The notes under the pieces are model-generated. The model ran no database searches. It worked only from the letters and a program-made list of their open reading frames with translations, and had not been told where the DNA came from. A DNA stretch of 64,000 bases. Origin: Malus domestica. Its lineage: Eukaryota; Streptophyta; Magnoliopsida; Rosales; Rosaceae. Positions 46,842 through 58,492 of the stretch are shown here, piece by piece; the first letter of the stretch is position 1, and each line of letters opens with the position of its first letter. The position numbers were made by a program, and so were the translations under genes. Location of the stretch: the NCBI RefSeq assembly GCF_042453785.1, contig NC_091669.1:17467001-17531000 (forward strand). The letters run 5' to 3'.

Positions 46842-48653
46842 ATTCATGCTTCACATATCCATATTCAAAGTATGCCATGTCCAAAGTATAAAACAAAATA
46901 AGTAACTCAGGTGAAAATAAATTCATGAAAAATAACATATTAGCCGGAACCCCTGCAGAGGTCTGTACGACTGAATTCATAGCTCATTAGTCAATCTAGC
47001 CGGAGTCACCTTAAGTGACCTATACAACACTACACTGCACATGAGTCGGAACCACTGTAAGGGTCTGTACGACAGGACTGGGTGTAATATAGTTATTCTC
47101 AATGCTACGCTCTCAGGATAGCTATACGATAAATCGCTAGTCACCTACAAGTCGAAACCACCTATAATGATCTGTACGACAAAACTGTGCACCTAAATTG
47201 GATCCAATGTGAGCATATGGTGTGGGAGGTGACATTATATACAGGCATGTGTCATATCTCTAGCTAAATCACTAACACCAGGGTGCAGGTTCATGAGCTC
47301 AATGTTTCTCAATTAATCACAACCGTTATCACATTCACAATTCATAAACTCACCTGAGGCTTACCTGAGCGTCCACAGTACCACAATTATATATATATAT
47401 ATATATATATGTGTGCAAACATCATATGCATATTCTAAATGTAAAACATTTGGCATGGCAATTTAAATCATAACTCATTTAAATGCATTTTCTGGGAAAG
47501 ATACCAAGCATATACATATATATGTAAAACCAAAAGCCCACTCACTAGTATGTCTAAGGGTCGTAGCCCCCGAGTCGCCCTTGACTACGCTCTTCCTTGG
47601 GATAGGTATCACCTATATGCGAAATAACTGAATAAACATTATTTAAAGCACATAGACAAAACTAGTTAATAACTTCTCATACACCAACGTGATCTACACA
47701 ACTTCACAAACATCCCCATATTTTTAGAAAAAGTTTCCGATGCCCCACGCGCGGGTAACCCTGACGAAATCCTAACTGCCGTTAGGAATATTCTGCAGAA
47801 TATTCCGTTAAAACCTTAACAGACGCTAACGGCGTTACCTTTTTTCATTGGAATATTCCATCAATTTTGACGGAATATACTCCTTCGTCTTCCTCAGCTC
47901 GCCGGAGTCTGGCGCCGGTGACCTCTGCGTTGTCAGTTTCTAGGAAATAATAAAACCTTCATTTCTCACTCAATTGTCCACCAAATTTCATGAAGCTTAA
48001 ACCAAATTGAAGCTCAGGACGAATATAACACAACCATACCTGTTTTAGGACATAAAATCCATGGAAATTTGCTTGAGGACCTTCGATAATCCAGTCAAAC
48101 TTCAAATGCATCGATCTCGACTTCCCGACATCCAAATTATGTCATTTTTCTTCTCTGAGCTTCGTGGAAATGTCCCTAAGCTTCCTATAAGCTTGAAATC
48201 CTCTAAAAATCATGCATTTACGATTGCATGAACAGTACCTCAAAATTGGGATCTTGGGTTCTCGGGTTTTCTAAGCTTTCCCTTCCTATAAATGGTACGA
48301 GTGGACTCAGGAGCCTACAATGAACTCAAATGTCATATTCTCCTCATCGATCCGTGCCTAAATGGAATGGTTCGAAAATTGTCCGTACGCTTGTACGGAC
48401 GTTGCAAAAAATCGAGAGAGGGAGGAGAGAGAGTACACAAGCAAAGGGATAGGTGTGTGTGTGATCCTAGTTGGTTACTAACCCACAAAACAAAGTAACA
48501 AGCCTAAGTCTTTTTCCAAGAACTTAGGAAATATTAGAATTGACCAACTTAAGTACATAATACACACAACACACTTTAACGTCCAAGGGTAAATTAGGAA
48601 CTTCCACGTTCAAGACCAATTAATATTACAACATTTCGAAACGGGCTGTGACA
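46374..48653 (-). mobile_element. Solo LTR of a Ty3/gypsy-like element
   Basis: On the minus strand it starts TGTCACAGCCCGTTTCGAAA and ends GTATGTCA, with identical 5-base duplications CTCCA at 46369-46373 and 48654-48658. The 2,280-base length and the start TGTCACA are typical of large chromovirus (Tekay/Del) LTRs. No internal coding sequence adjoins it, so the interior was lost by LTR-LTR recombination. It contains two (TA)n runs. Confidence 0.85.
46799..46839. repeat. (TA)n microsatellite
   Basis: About 20 TA units inside the solo LTR; other (TA)n runs lie at about 47391-47411, 48740-48758 and 48793-48823. Confidence 0.95.
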
Positions 48654-48739
48654 CTCCAAATCTCATGAATGGTGTTTTTTTTATTTGATAATAAAATTAA
48701 TAATAATTATTGTAAAAGTGTGAAAAATGTAAAAAAAAA

Positions 48740-48770
<31 letters not shown>

Positions 48771-48787
48771 ATCACTCATAATAACAA

Positions 48788-48827
<40 letters not shown>

Positions 48828-49886
48828 CACTCATAATGACAAGCTTTACAACTTTCGTGAAGGGGTCAACTCTGAAATCTGACACCATAATCCATAACCT
48901 TGAATTTAAATTTAACCGTCTATTGTCGTTTTCACTTTATTATACTCACCGAATTTCATTTTTAGAATTTCTTTTTTTGAAAAGTGATCTTTTAGCAAAT
49001 TTAGAAAAATAAATTGTTCGAATCATTGATATGATATTCCGATATTTACGATCAACTAAAATATTAATTGATGTTATATAGTTTCTAGAGACTTTATAAA
49101 CTTCTAGCTATATTTTCACTAATGGTAAAACTCTGAACGTAATATCAATTATATGAACCATTCATCTTTATGCATCCTTTAAGAGATCATGTTTTCAAAA
49201 AAAGAAAATCCGAAAAAAAAAATGGTGAGAAGAATAGAGCGTAAATATAAACGACAATCAACAGTTAAATTTAGATCTATAGTTTATGGATTATGGAAAA
49301 CCTTAGTGAAAACATCGTCAATATAACTCTTGGAGACAATATATCAAGCCAAAGTTCTAATACTATTTCCTTTGGTGATTGATGAAAATTGAAGGGTTTT
49401 ATTGTCAAAAACATGCAAGGTTCCTCAATCTTGAAACGTAACTCTTTTCATTTTGCATATCTTTGAACCTTTGTATTTTGTAGTATGTACGAATGTTTTT
49501 TCATTAGGCTCTTATTTTGGGTATGTAAACTTGAAAGACAAATGTTTTTTTTAGTTTTTATTTTTTTTTTTTTTTTTTATGTTTTGAAGTAATATTTATG
49601 TGATAATGTAGTATGTATATACTAATTTAGTATTATGTTTTACATTTTTTGGGGTCAAATTATGTTTTTCATTTTCATTATTTATTGATTTAAATATATT
49701 TTTCTTAACGGATAACGGGTCGAGTCATAGTACCTGATAACATTATCGAGTCGATTTCGGATCGGATCATATTACCCCGTTTATTTTAACAATTATTACA
49801 CGACACGACCCGTTAAGTTATTGGGTATGACACGGAAATGACATGAATACCAAAAACACGACACGAATGACAAGTCTACCAAAAAG

Positions 49887-50204
49887 GTACCCAAGTTTTT
49901 AATAAGAAAAAACTTGTTTAGGCCTGCACCTCTAAAGAGGCCAATGTTTGAATATGATAACCTACCTCCCAAAGCATCCTTTTCTCTAAGCTCTCAATTT
50001 GTAGACACCGAATAAGACTTTCATTGTTACTTTGTACTTTTGCATTTTATAACAAGTATAGATTACAGATATTGAACTGCCAAACATTAATTTGATAAAG
50101 TGAAACAAATGTATATTAGTTTCCCGCTCTACATGTCTCGTAACTGCAGAGATAAACTAGATAACCATTTATTTCCTCTCCTCTTGTAATGACAAGAATA
50201 TACG
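49887..50204. other. Intergenic, nothing recognised
   Basis: AT-rich single-copy-looking DNA between the hAT-like element and the ELF3-like pseudogene. No gene seen. Confidence 0.5.
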
Positions 50205-51710
50205 GGCTGCTTATTCAGATGCCAGTTTAGTATTGTGTGGAACACCCTTGATCGCGCGTCTGATGCTCACTTGATTGCGCTTTTTGAGTATGTTCCTGAA
50301 GTTGTGGAGCAATAGGGAAGAGAGGAAGCACATTTCTTGTGGTCCTGTCTGAGGGGCTACTTCTTGTACTTCCCTGTAAATCACTCCGTTTTGAAGCTTG
50401 GACGTTCTTAGTGTGGCAATGCCTTACTTGCCTAGTGAAGTTAACTACCCGAAGCGATAGCTGATTTTCCGGGCCATATGAGTGGCCTCCTAAAAAAGGA
50501 TCATATTCTCAACAGCTGACCTCGACAAAGATGAATTTACGATTGGTATGCTGTGAGGGGGGCAGTATGTAGAAAGTAAATTTGGCACCCCAGTTCCTAT
50601 CCCTTGTTGATAAGAAGATGGAACACTATAAGCTGCGTTTAAGCAGTCCCGCGTTCCTGGATTTACGTTTCATACATCAGTGCCATGAAACCTCTAGTTG
50701 GAGGACATGGCCCTGTATATAACTTGTAGCTGAGTCCCTCAGAAAGAGAAATTGCGGGAACAAACCATAGATTTCAGGCGGGGGTTGGAATAGGGCTGGT
50801 TTGATAATAGGCCCCGAAGCTGATGGTGCGTTGATTGAATATTGACGATAATGTGATTCCTGGCTTACAAATCCTCTGGTGCTGCTGATACCGTTGTTGA
50901 CAGAAGGAAGAGGGAGCTTCCCATCTTCGCATTCGTCAACACATTGGATGTGAGAGTTATGCTTCTGAGAATGTTCTTTCGGTTTAACATTTAGGGTAGG
51001 GGTCCTAGAGCATGCTCCAATCTTATCTTCTTTGCTGGAGGTACTTTTTCTGTGGGTTTGCTCAGAAAATCATGTTGGAATATAAGTGTTTGTGCTAGAG
51101 ATGTGTTTAATTAAGCCTTAGTTTCCAGATTGAATGTAAGCTGTTGGATTATAGTCCAAGTGTGCAGCTAAGATGTAATCTTGGAGTTAGTAATCTGCGT
51201 TGACTCTTGTAACTATCTTATAGGGCAGATTACATGAATGGTTGGATTTAATTGTAATGGAAAGAGAGAATATCTCACTCTCTCTCTCCTCTAACGGTAA
51301 TATACCTGCACACATGTTTGGTGTGAGGTGTGAGGTGTGAGGTGTGACGAATGAAGTGATTTTCTGAAGAACATTCTCTCTTCTCTTTGCAATTCTGTAC
51401 AATTCCAGAATCCTCACATCACTATTTTTTATTCATTTTATTCATCTGAGATCATAGTCTCGTAGAATTTAACAAATCATAGTCTTCAAATAATAGATGG
51501 GGTGATCCAGCAATCAACCTTTGCACTTTTATTAGCCTATGCAACTCAAAGGCTTGCACTGCAAATACTTTGTTGACTGAAAACAGTGGTAGAAAAGTTG
51601 AATCAGAAACCGATGCAAAATCTAGACTCGAAACACGATATGAGTGTAATGAAATACAAATAAATAAAGGTATTGGATGCATGATGAAAGTTTTGAAGTA
51701 GCACAAATGA
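50205..51710 (-). pseudogene. ELF3-like: EARLY FLOWERING 3-like pseudogene (partial, unprocessed)
   Basis: On the minus strand, 51577-51482 encodes VFAVQAFELHRLIKVQRLIA and GSPHLLFED, the conserved block that in ELF3 ends an exon. After an intron-sized gap (51070-51480), 50205-51075 resembles the long ELF3 exon in order: KPTEKVPPAKKIRLEH, GKLPLPSVNNGISS, FQPPPEIYGLFPQF, PAYSVPSSYQQGIGTGVPNL, LQGSTRSSPSDRTTRN, LPLFPIAPQLQEHTQ and IKGVPHNT. Stops and frameshifts separate these pieces, and the N-terminal exons are missing. ELF3 is a scaffold of the evening complex of the circadian clock. This copy retains intron-like sequence, so it arose by DNA duplication, not retroposition. A functional ELF3 should exist elsewhere in the genome. 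The assignment rests on motif order, from memory. Confidence 0.78.
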
Positions 51711-52660
51711 GGATAAGATTCATTCCTGACAGATCAGCAACAGCACTACATGAGAAGCAATAAGTCAATTACAACGACTAGAAGAGAAGTAGAATATCGT
51801 TTGGTATAAAAAAAAAAAAATGTAATGCAGAAATGCAAAGGTGGCTAGCAGAATACAACATATATGGGAATTTTACAAAAATGGTTGCAGCGGCCATTAA
51901 ACAAAGGTACTTACTTGACGATAGCTTTTGTCATTTTGTAGAACTGTTTTTCACCCATCGCTCCTATAACATCACTGGGAAAGATACCCGCGGCAGAATC
52001 AAGTTTATCACGCACATATCTGAGACACCTTCATGTCATCGTAGACTTGCAACTCTTTGAGACAATGATACTTCCACTTGAGAGCCCTGTCTCTTGGGCT
52101 TTGGGCCTTTTCTGAGTTGTTAATCTAAGGCCATCAGATTGGACAAAACTTTGTGTCCACGTGCAAAGGGGCTGAATGGGCCATGCTTCCGGTGAGCCTG
52201 ATTGTGGGCTGTAGAGGAGTTGGACAGGACCCATGATCTATGGTCCACCGTGATGCGACATTTTTCACAAGAAAAATCTCCTACCTTCATTTTCAATTCA
52301 TTACCAAGGGTTTGCATAGTTGCCATTTAATGACCACTTTGTTGAAGATTTCTGGATGAGGGACTTTGAGATGGAATTTGGTGGTTTACGAGTACAAGAT
52401 TTTTTTTTCTTGTGATCCATATGCTTATGTCCATGCAAATAGAGAGAGGCAGCAATTGCTGAGGTGCAAGTATTAGGGGTAGTAGTTCACTCTCAAGGTC
52501 CTTTGTTTGGAGATGTTCAAAGAAATCTGAAGTCTTCAAGTGTTCTTGTTATTGGAGGCCTATTTGATATTGTGTGGATAGTTTGATATTTCTAGTATAA
52601 CTCATTGTTAGCTTTAGTGTGCAATTTGTAATATTTGATTTTGCGATTTGTTTATGTAAT
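51711..52660. other. Intergenic, nothing recognised
   Basis: Small frames on both strands (for example 51833-52060 plus, 52120-52326 minus) overlap one another and show no domain. No RNA gene is seen. Confidence 0.4.
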
Positions 52661-52714
52661 TATTATATTGTAGTAAATTTGTTTATATATTAAATGATTT
52701 ATTATTAATTTTTT

Positions 52715-52970
52715 TTTTTTGGAAATATTTTTATGACGGTCATTAGCCATGGTCAATTTGTAATTCACAACGGTCATAATGAATGTGGTGTTAGATCTCA
52801 ATCTACCACAGGCGCAATCTGTGTTTATCTCACATTTGACAACGGGCATAATCCGTGATAGAAACTAAGACTTTTTATCACATCTAGATTACTAATGGAC
52901 ATAGTGCCTGTGGTGGATTGCAATCTATCACGGGCATTGAACGTGGTGGATGAGCTTTTTTCTACTAGTG
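52715..52970. mobile_element. Right terminus of a CACTA-like DNA transposon
   Basis: The segment ends TTTTTTCTACTAGTG at 52970, the inverse complement of CACTAGTAGAAAAAA, a typical CACTA end. Inward are diverged sub-terminal repeats of the type ACGGGCATWRTCCGTGRTRG near 52770, 52840, 52895 and 52930. No matching left end with CACTA is evident nearby, and no transposase is present, so this is a truncated or non-autonomous end. Confidence 0.55.
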
Positions 52971-53345
52971 ATTCACATGTGGTAAAAGTATATTGTTTGG
53001 CAAGTGCCAACTTTAGATGTGCATTACACTCAGTATCATGCAAATGAGGTTTCACATCGCTTGGCTTGATCCCTTGATACAAAAATGATTTATTTTGAGG
53101 AACCTCTGGATTTTATTAGTGACACTTTACTTGAGGATTATAACCACATATTCACCTCTCCCAGACCCTGCGTAAAGCGGGAGCCTTGTGCACTGGGTAC
53201 GATATAACTTATAGGGTTTTCTTGTTTATGTTCATTGGGCAATGGCAGGGGAAGAAAGGGTACATGTTATCGGGGGTCTGGCCCTATACAATTTCTTTGA
53301 GTAGGGAAAAATGTAGGTTGGATGAGCAACCGTAATCCAAGCCTC
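52971..53345 (+). mobile_element. Diverged LINE-like 3' segment, copy 1
   Basis: From about 53100 the sequence shares ordered words with 58140-58330: TTTACTTGAGG, AACCACA, GGGTTTTCTTG, GGGGGYCT, TTTGAG and AATCC. At the other copy these words lie directly after an RNase H-like LINE coding tail, so both look like LINE 3' ends. There is no coding left here. Confidence 0.4.
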
Positions 53346-55102
53346 ATGTGTATGAGTTACAAAATGATAAGGAATCTTCATATGGGATTTGGAGAAGCCA
53401 AAGTTTTACAAAAGTAAGTGATCATTCTTCTACAACTAAACTATGTGAAAACGGATACAATAACGCGATATCAAGACTATCTAATAGCCCGAACACTTAC
53501 TCAAGACCCTATCACTCAGTGGCAAAGCTACATAGAGGTCAGCATAGGTCGGGGCCCACAATAAAAAAAATTATTTCTTTTAAATCTTTACTTCAAAGAC
53601 AACAAGCTTATTTTCATCAACTTTTCCATAAAAAAATTACCAAAATAAACTCATTATCCTTGAATTGCAACCATTAGTTAATTACATGAGTTAAATTGCA
53701 ACAATTGAAAATTATAGAGTTCAAAGTAAATTTTCACTACATGGATGTCTACTGAAGAAAGGGTTTGGACATTGTAGGACGCATCAAAAGCCTAAGACAA
53801 CAACAAACCAGTCCACTTTTTGTTTTTTTTTTGGGTGAGAACAAACCAGTCCACTTTTATAATAGACGTTTGATGGCTTTAATGTCTTGCATTAAATCGA
53901 AAGAAATTTACGAATGGGTTCGTTTATTTACTCAAGGTGGCTAAATTGGAGTGCACCCATCCTATTGAGAGATTTTTAATATACCGAAAACATGGCCTAA
54001 CATATTAAATTTCATAATACAAATGGTTAGATATTTAAAAATAAAATTTAATCACTTATATTTTGGTGTACTGGAATGTGTTTCCGAGACATTGAAAAAT
54101 TACTCAAACTAGGTGTGAAATCATCATTATCACGTCAAATAAGCCATACTCTGAGCTATCAAGCTACGCGAAATATGGTGATAGTAAATTAGGAATGTGC
54201 AGCCGTTGAACCATCTTGCTAGGTCACTTAAGCGAAACAATTCATTTTAATGGTTTGCATCAGACTTCCAGAATATCAAATCCGGTCTTCCAGAACAAGT
54301 GGGCGGAGCCACGAAAGAATTAGAGTGGTTTCTACCTCTCATGACGAAGTTGAGTCGAAAGACGTTGTATCTTTTACTTATTTAACAGTTTTGTTTGTTT
54401 TGTCTTTGTGGTTTAGTGAAACTCAGGAATAGGGTTTTAAAATCGACTTTGATATTATTTCTAAAAGAGCCTAATTAACTATTATTTACATCTCTCCTCT
54501 TTGCTCTCATCTTTGTGTCAAACGATTCAAACCAAACTTTTTTTGTATTTTCTTCCTATATTTCAAAAAATTTAGTGGTTACACTACTCTCTACCTCCCA
54601 CTTAGTTGTATTATACACTTCTTTTAATTTTCTCTATTAAATTCGATGAGTCCTTTAAATTTTGAAAATTCTTGATGTGTTCATGTTATGAGTAAAAAAT
54701 TCTCAATACATATATGAAGGGCCCTATGTCATAAAGAATTCTGTCTCATTCTCTTTCGCTACGCATCAAGCACATGATAAGGTAGAAACTGGTAAATGTC
54801 TTTACATGATATCGCCATGGAACGAAGTACGGTACAATGTTCAATGGTTAATGCAACTCTAAGTTTGGTTTCCAAGAGTTAAAATCCAAATAGTTGGCAG
54901 AGATTATGTACCTAGCTAGCTAGGCCATTTTTCTCTTCCTTGTTTTTTTTTTTTTTTTTTTTTTTGGGTTTTTTTGCATACTGTGCTGTGTTCTTCGGTG
55001 AAGAGATTAACATTTAATTTGAGATACTGTTGTAATGATGTATTTAGTGTAATTAGGGACTTAATTATCTGCATTAGGTACACATTAGGAAAAATACATG
55101 TT
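53346..55102. other. Intergenic with minor repeats
   Basis: No supported gene. It holds a poly(T) insertion flanked by 19-base duplicates at 53802-53858 and a long poly(T) run at about 54938-54966. Confidence 0.45.
53802..53858. repeat. Poly(T) tract flanked by perfect 19-base duplicates
   Basis: AACAAACCAGTCCACTTTT occurs at 53802-53820 and again at 53840-53858, separated by about 19 bases that are a T run ending GGGTGAG. This matches the footprint of a target-primed (LINE-type) insertion reduced to little more than its poly(A) tail. Confidence 0.75.
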
Positions 55103-55299
55103 GACTTCATTGGATGAGGATCTTCACATCTTGTCTGTTTATCGTACATCGTGCGGTCAGCTTTTGTTAAGTACTGTTTGGGTTTAATTTTAAATAAAAA
55201 AATTTAAAATGATTTAAGATTGCACGATGTACAATGAACAGATAGAATGTGAAGATCTTCACAAAAAAGATCCGAATGAGATCCAAATCCGACTTCATT
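55103..55299. mobile_element. Mutator-like MITE, copy 2
   Basis: The element is 55112-55290, flanked by identical 9-base duplicates GACTTCATT at 55103-55111 and 55291-55299. Its arms GAGGATCTTCACATC and GAATGTGAAGATCTTC are inverted, and its interior TCTGTTTATCGTACATCGTG and TGTACAATGAACAGAT is shared with copy 1 at 14995-15216. 179 bases, no coding. Confidence 0.88.
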
Positions 55300-55719
55300 A
55301 ACCTAGTTTTTTCTTCTCTTTTGTTTATTGCTTTATCAAATCAGTAACATAGTTGAATAGTATTTCAGTGAAAATAATAAAGGAAAACTAATAAAAATGA
55401 ATTGAAAACTTTAAATTTTAACAATAAGAACAAAATAAAGGATAAAGTGAATAATACTATTATTGATTTTTAATGTAAAAATATGATTTTTCTTTAAAGT
55501 AAACAAAACCGGAAACTTTTTATTAAAGTTTCCAAATAATAATTGGAATAATGCCAGAATGATTGTGAAAGATTATGAAAGATAGAAAAAATCCAGTGCA
55601 CCACATCCATATCAAAGATAATCTAGAACCCTGATCGAACTTCTCCAGGATAATGTTAATTGGAAGGGAGATTCCGACTTCCAATTAGATGGTCCCACTT
55701 CACAACTGTCCTGATATCC

Positions 55720-55960
55720 CACGTGGACTTGCCTATCCCATCAGCTTCACTTCCAATGATATGGCGCCACGTGTGAACACAGAATTTGGTTCACGTGTAA
55801 CCCGTAATAATAGAATGAGGGAAGTCTGTGGGGGCCTACTTCACTAGTTTGGGGGTTTCGTTTGGGACCAGTTGATGAATCGGGCCAACCCGATCCGGGT
55901 TGAGTTGGTGTCGTCTGAGTATTCTGAGCTGACAACTCCACCAGAAGAAGGCCATAAATA
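55720..55960 (+). promoter_or_regulatory. G-box cluster and TATA-like site
   Basis: Three CACGTG hexamers lie at 55720-55725, 55768-55773 and 55792-55797. CCATAAATAAC, a TATA-like sequence, is at about 55951. Clustered CACGTG cores are bound by bHLH and bZIP factors in plant promoters. It sits upstream of a short ORF at 55989; whether it is an active promoter or a stranded fragment is unknown. Confidence 0.4.
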
Positions 55961-55988
55961 ACGCGGGAGATAGCTGAAGTCATTTAAT

Positions 55989-56096
55989 ATGGAGTTTGAC
56001 AATGTATTCTCTAGAGAGATGGACCACTTCTTCACCACCGTGACCAAAAGTATGGGCCCACCGGATTATCAAATTCATCACGTTGGTGAAAATTGA
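55989..56096 (+). CDS. Short ORF, possible stranded first exon
   Basis: 36 codons (MEFDNVFSREMDHFFTTVTK, then SMGPPDYQIHHVGEN) about 35 bases after a TATA-like site and downstream of a G-box cluster. The composition looks protein-like. A GT donor (CACGTTG/GTGAAAA) is possible near its end, but no following exon is recognised. I cannot name a family; chance is also possible. Confidence 0.3.
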   Translation: MEFDNVFSREMDHFFTTVTKSMGPPDYQIHHVGEN

Positions 56097-57899
56097 ATCT
56101 AAGACATTTTACATATAATTGAAGATAAATACTAATAGATTGTAATCCCAAGTAATATGATGTTGGGTTAATAGTATGGAGTTTTACTACAAGTCGGCAC
56201 TAAAAATTTTTATTTACTTTTTTATTTTTGTTTGTAAAAATTGATATATTTATTATATTAGATATTAAATTAGGAAACCGATAGGATTTGAACTCACGTC
56301 GTGTCCACTGTAGTAGAAGGTCACTTGCCGACATTAAAGATTGGTGTGACTACAATGTTCGGTGAAGAGGGAAAATTGATAAATATTTTTATGTATTCTT
56401 CTAATTTCTATGTGTATTTTTAAATGTTTTGATTTGTAGTCGAATGATATATCTTTTTTGTAGCAGTTAAGTTTAAATATTTAAATATGACTGTTCATTT
56501 GCGAAATATTCAATGTCCTATTTCATTGTAGTAAAATTACGTAAATGTCTCAAAGTTAATTACAATGTATAATAATTTTGAAAATGAACGTACTATAGAA
56601 GACATTTTGAACACATCTTAGAGACAATTTGTTTACATAAGACCTGTTTTGACTTAGAATCTATCATCTTCTTGCTATACCCAAATGCACTTGAATGGAT
56701 ACATCACATCATGTTATATGATATATAGGAGGCCTTTAAAGGGAACGGCTCTCCATTTTTTTCAAAGATAGGAATTAGTTGTGGAGTCTACACCTCATCA
56801 AATTTCAACTATCCGAACCATTTATTTTTCAAGTTTCACATTTTAGATTATTTTTGCAAAATATTAGCCAAATTGAAAATATTTGAGACATCTAATTAAG
56901 TTCAAAGAAATTAACTAACATTTTGTTCTATAAGAAACAATGAATTTCATTGTGATAATTAAATAGGTTGGTTTCGAATTGAATTGAATTGAATTTTTTG
57001 CAAGAATTCTCTATGAATCAAGACTTACAAAACAGACGGTTCGGATCGTTAAAATTGGATGTAGAGTGGGTCCCATAATTAATCCTAAATTTTTGAAAAG
57101 AGTGAAAATCCCTTACCTTAAAGGGCCTGACGATATATATATCATTTACGTAAAACATATATAGTTCTTTCGATACAAAGGTAAACATATGCATAGTGTT
57201 TTTTTTTTTTTTTTTTTTTTTTTTGGTCTGGTAAACATATATAGTTAGCATATGTCGTTTTATTTTAGTAGGCATTCGGACACCACATGTTTGTCAATTA
57301 TTTTCTTTATGATTGACCGATTCAATTTAAATGGTAATAATAAAGGAAAGTATGCCAGGAAAGAAATTAGGCGTATGAAAATCCATTTCATTTTGAATCT
57401 AAAATAAATCGGACTTAATACAATAAAATGATAGAATTATACCATTTTTCTCATCCATAAACACTACTCCACATTTTTATAGTAAGCATAAGAAAAGCAC
57501 GCGCAAGAGGATGAGTACACGGGAAGCCCAGAGACTTCATTTGGCATTGTGCGGGTTCCTTGGTGCAATCACTAAGCAAGCAAGCTATCGTTTCCTAAAA
57601 AAATTTAGAGTACCAATATAATTCCCTTATATAAATTAAAATTTTGAATTACGACACTTTGTTTGTGGGTAAATTGCTCTATCTTCAACTACATATACTC
57701 CATGTACTGGGGAAAAAAATATTAGGTGATACTGAAACATAATCATGTTGTATAATGCCTCTTCATATTATAATATGGGTTGGTAACGAGAGTTTATTAG
57801 GTTTAGTATTAATATCATATATTTTATTTTGTGATCTAAACTTCTAGGCATTTTTATTCTTAATGATCCGTAATTAGTATTCCTAAAGCAGAAAGAAAA
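56097..57899. other. Intergenic, AT-rich, nothing recognised
   Basis: No supported gene. A poly(T) tract at about 57199-57224 is flanked by duplicates of GGTAAACATAT at 57180-57190 and 57230-57240, like the 53802-53858 structure. Confidence 0.45.
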
Positions 57900-58330
57900 T
57901 AAAAATATTTAATCTAATATGCATGTGTTGGTCTCTCATATATGTCGTGAAGGTAATCAGTTGGTGGATTACTTAGCTAATTATGGAGTTGACCACTATG
58001 GTTGCAGCTTATCTCTGTTATCTTAGCTTCCACGTTATAGAGTTTGTTGAGAGAATGAGTAATATTTCTTCATCCATGTTTCACTACATGCGATGTAAAA
58101 CTAATGAACACTGAGGGACTTTGGTTCAAACAAACTCCAGATTTTCTGTTAAATGCTTTACTTGAGGTTTGTAACCACACAAATAATTAGTTGGGTTTTC
58201 TTGGCTCGTGTACTTAAGGAGACGAGGGGCCGTTCTATTGGGGGCCTAGCTTCTTCCAATTGCTTTGAGGGGGATAGCAGTCGTAGTCTGAATCCTAATG
58301 TGTAATTTAACTTGCCTAATCCCCTATTGC
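57900..58330 (+). pseudogene. LINE RNase H-like tail and 3' region
   Basis: Plus-strand translation near 57930-58010 gives SHICREGNQLVDYLANYGVD, matching the HxxREGNxxAD-LAN signature of the RNase H-like domain found at the end of plant non-LTR retrotransposons. The following non-coding part (58140-58330) shares ordered words with 53100-53345. The rest of the LINE is absent, consistent with 5' truncation. Confidence 0.6.
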
Positions 58331-58492
58331 ATGAACTAATTTTTCTTCCTTTGGGTTGTGACCTTTAACTTGTAAATAAAAAAGACCTTTAATCCAAAAT
58401 TTGATCACGTGAAATGAGACTCATATTAGAGAAAAATAGTCATTCTCTACTTGATGACTATTTGTCACAATGCACAACATGTAGATGCATAT

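Larger units (their letters stand above)
45653..49886. mobile_element. hAT-like non-autonomous element with 8-base target duplication
   Basis: The element proper is 45661-49878, beginning TAGATCTGACAATTTC and ending GACAAGTCTA, an approximate inverted repeat. It is flanked by TCAAAAAG (45653-45660) and CCAAAAAG (49879-49886), 7 of 8 identical; an 8-base duplication is the hAT signature. Sub-terminal ACGGGTC/ACACGAC words appear on both sides, in opposite orientation. No transposase is visible. The interior holds a separate solo LTR at 46374-48653; without it the element is about 1.9 kb. Confidence 0.7.

Noticed and set aside
46694..46980. Tyr-Ile repeat frames on both strands
   Set aside because: Produced by the (TA)n microsatellite inside the solo LTR.
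51302..51350. GTGAGGTGTGAGGTGTGAGGT short tandem repeat as a possible regulatory array
   Set aside because: Only three to four 8-base units inside the intron-like part of the ELF3-like pseudogene; simple slippage is sufficient.
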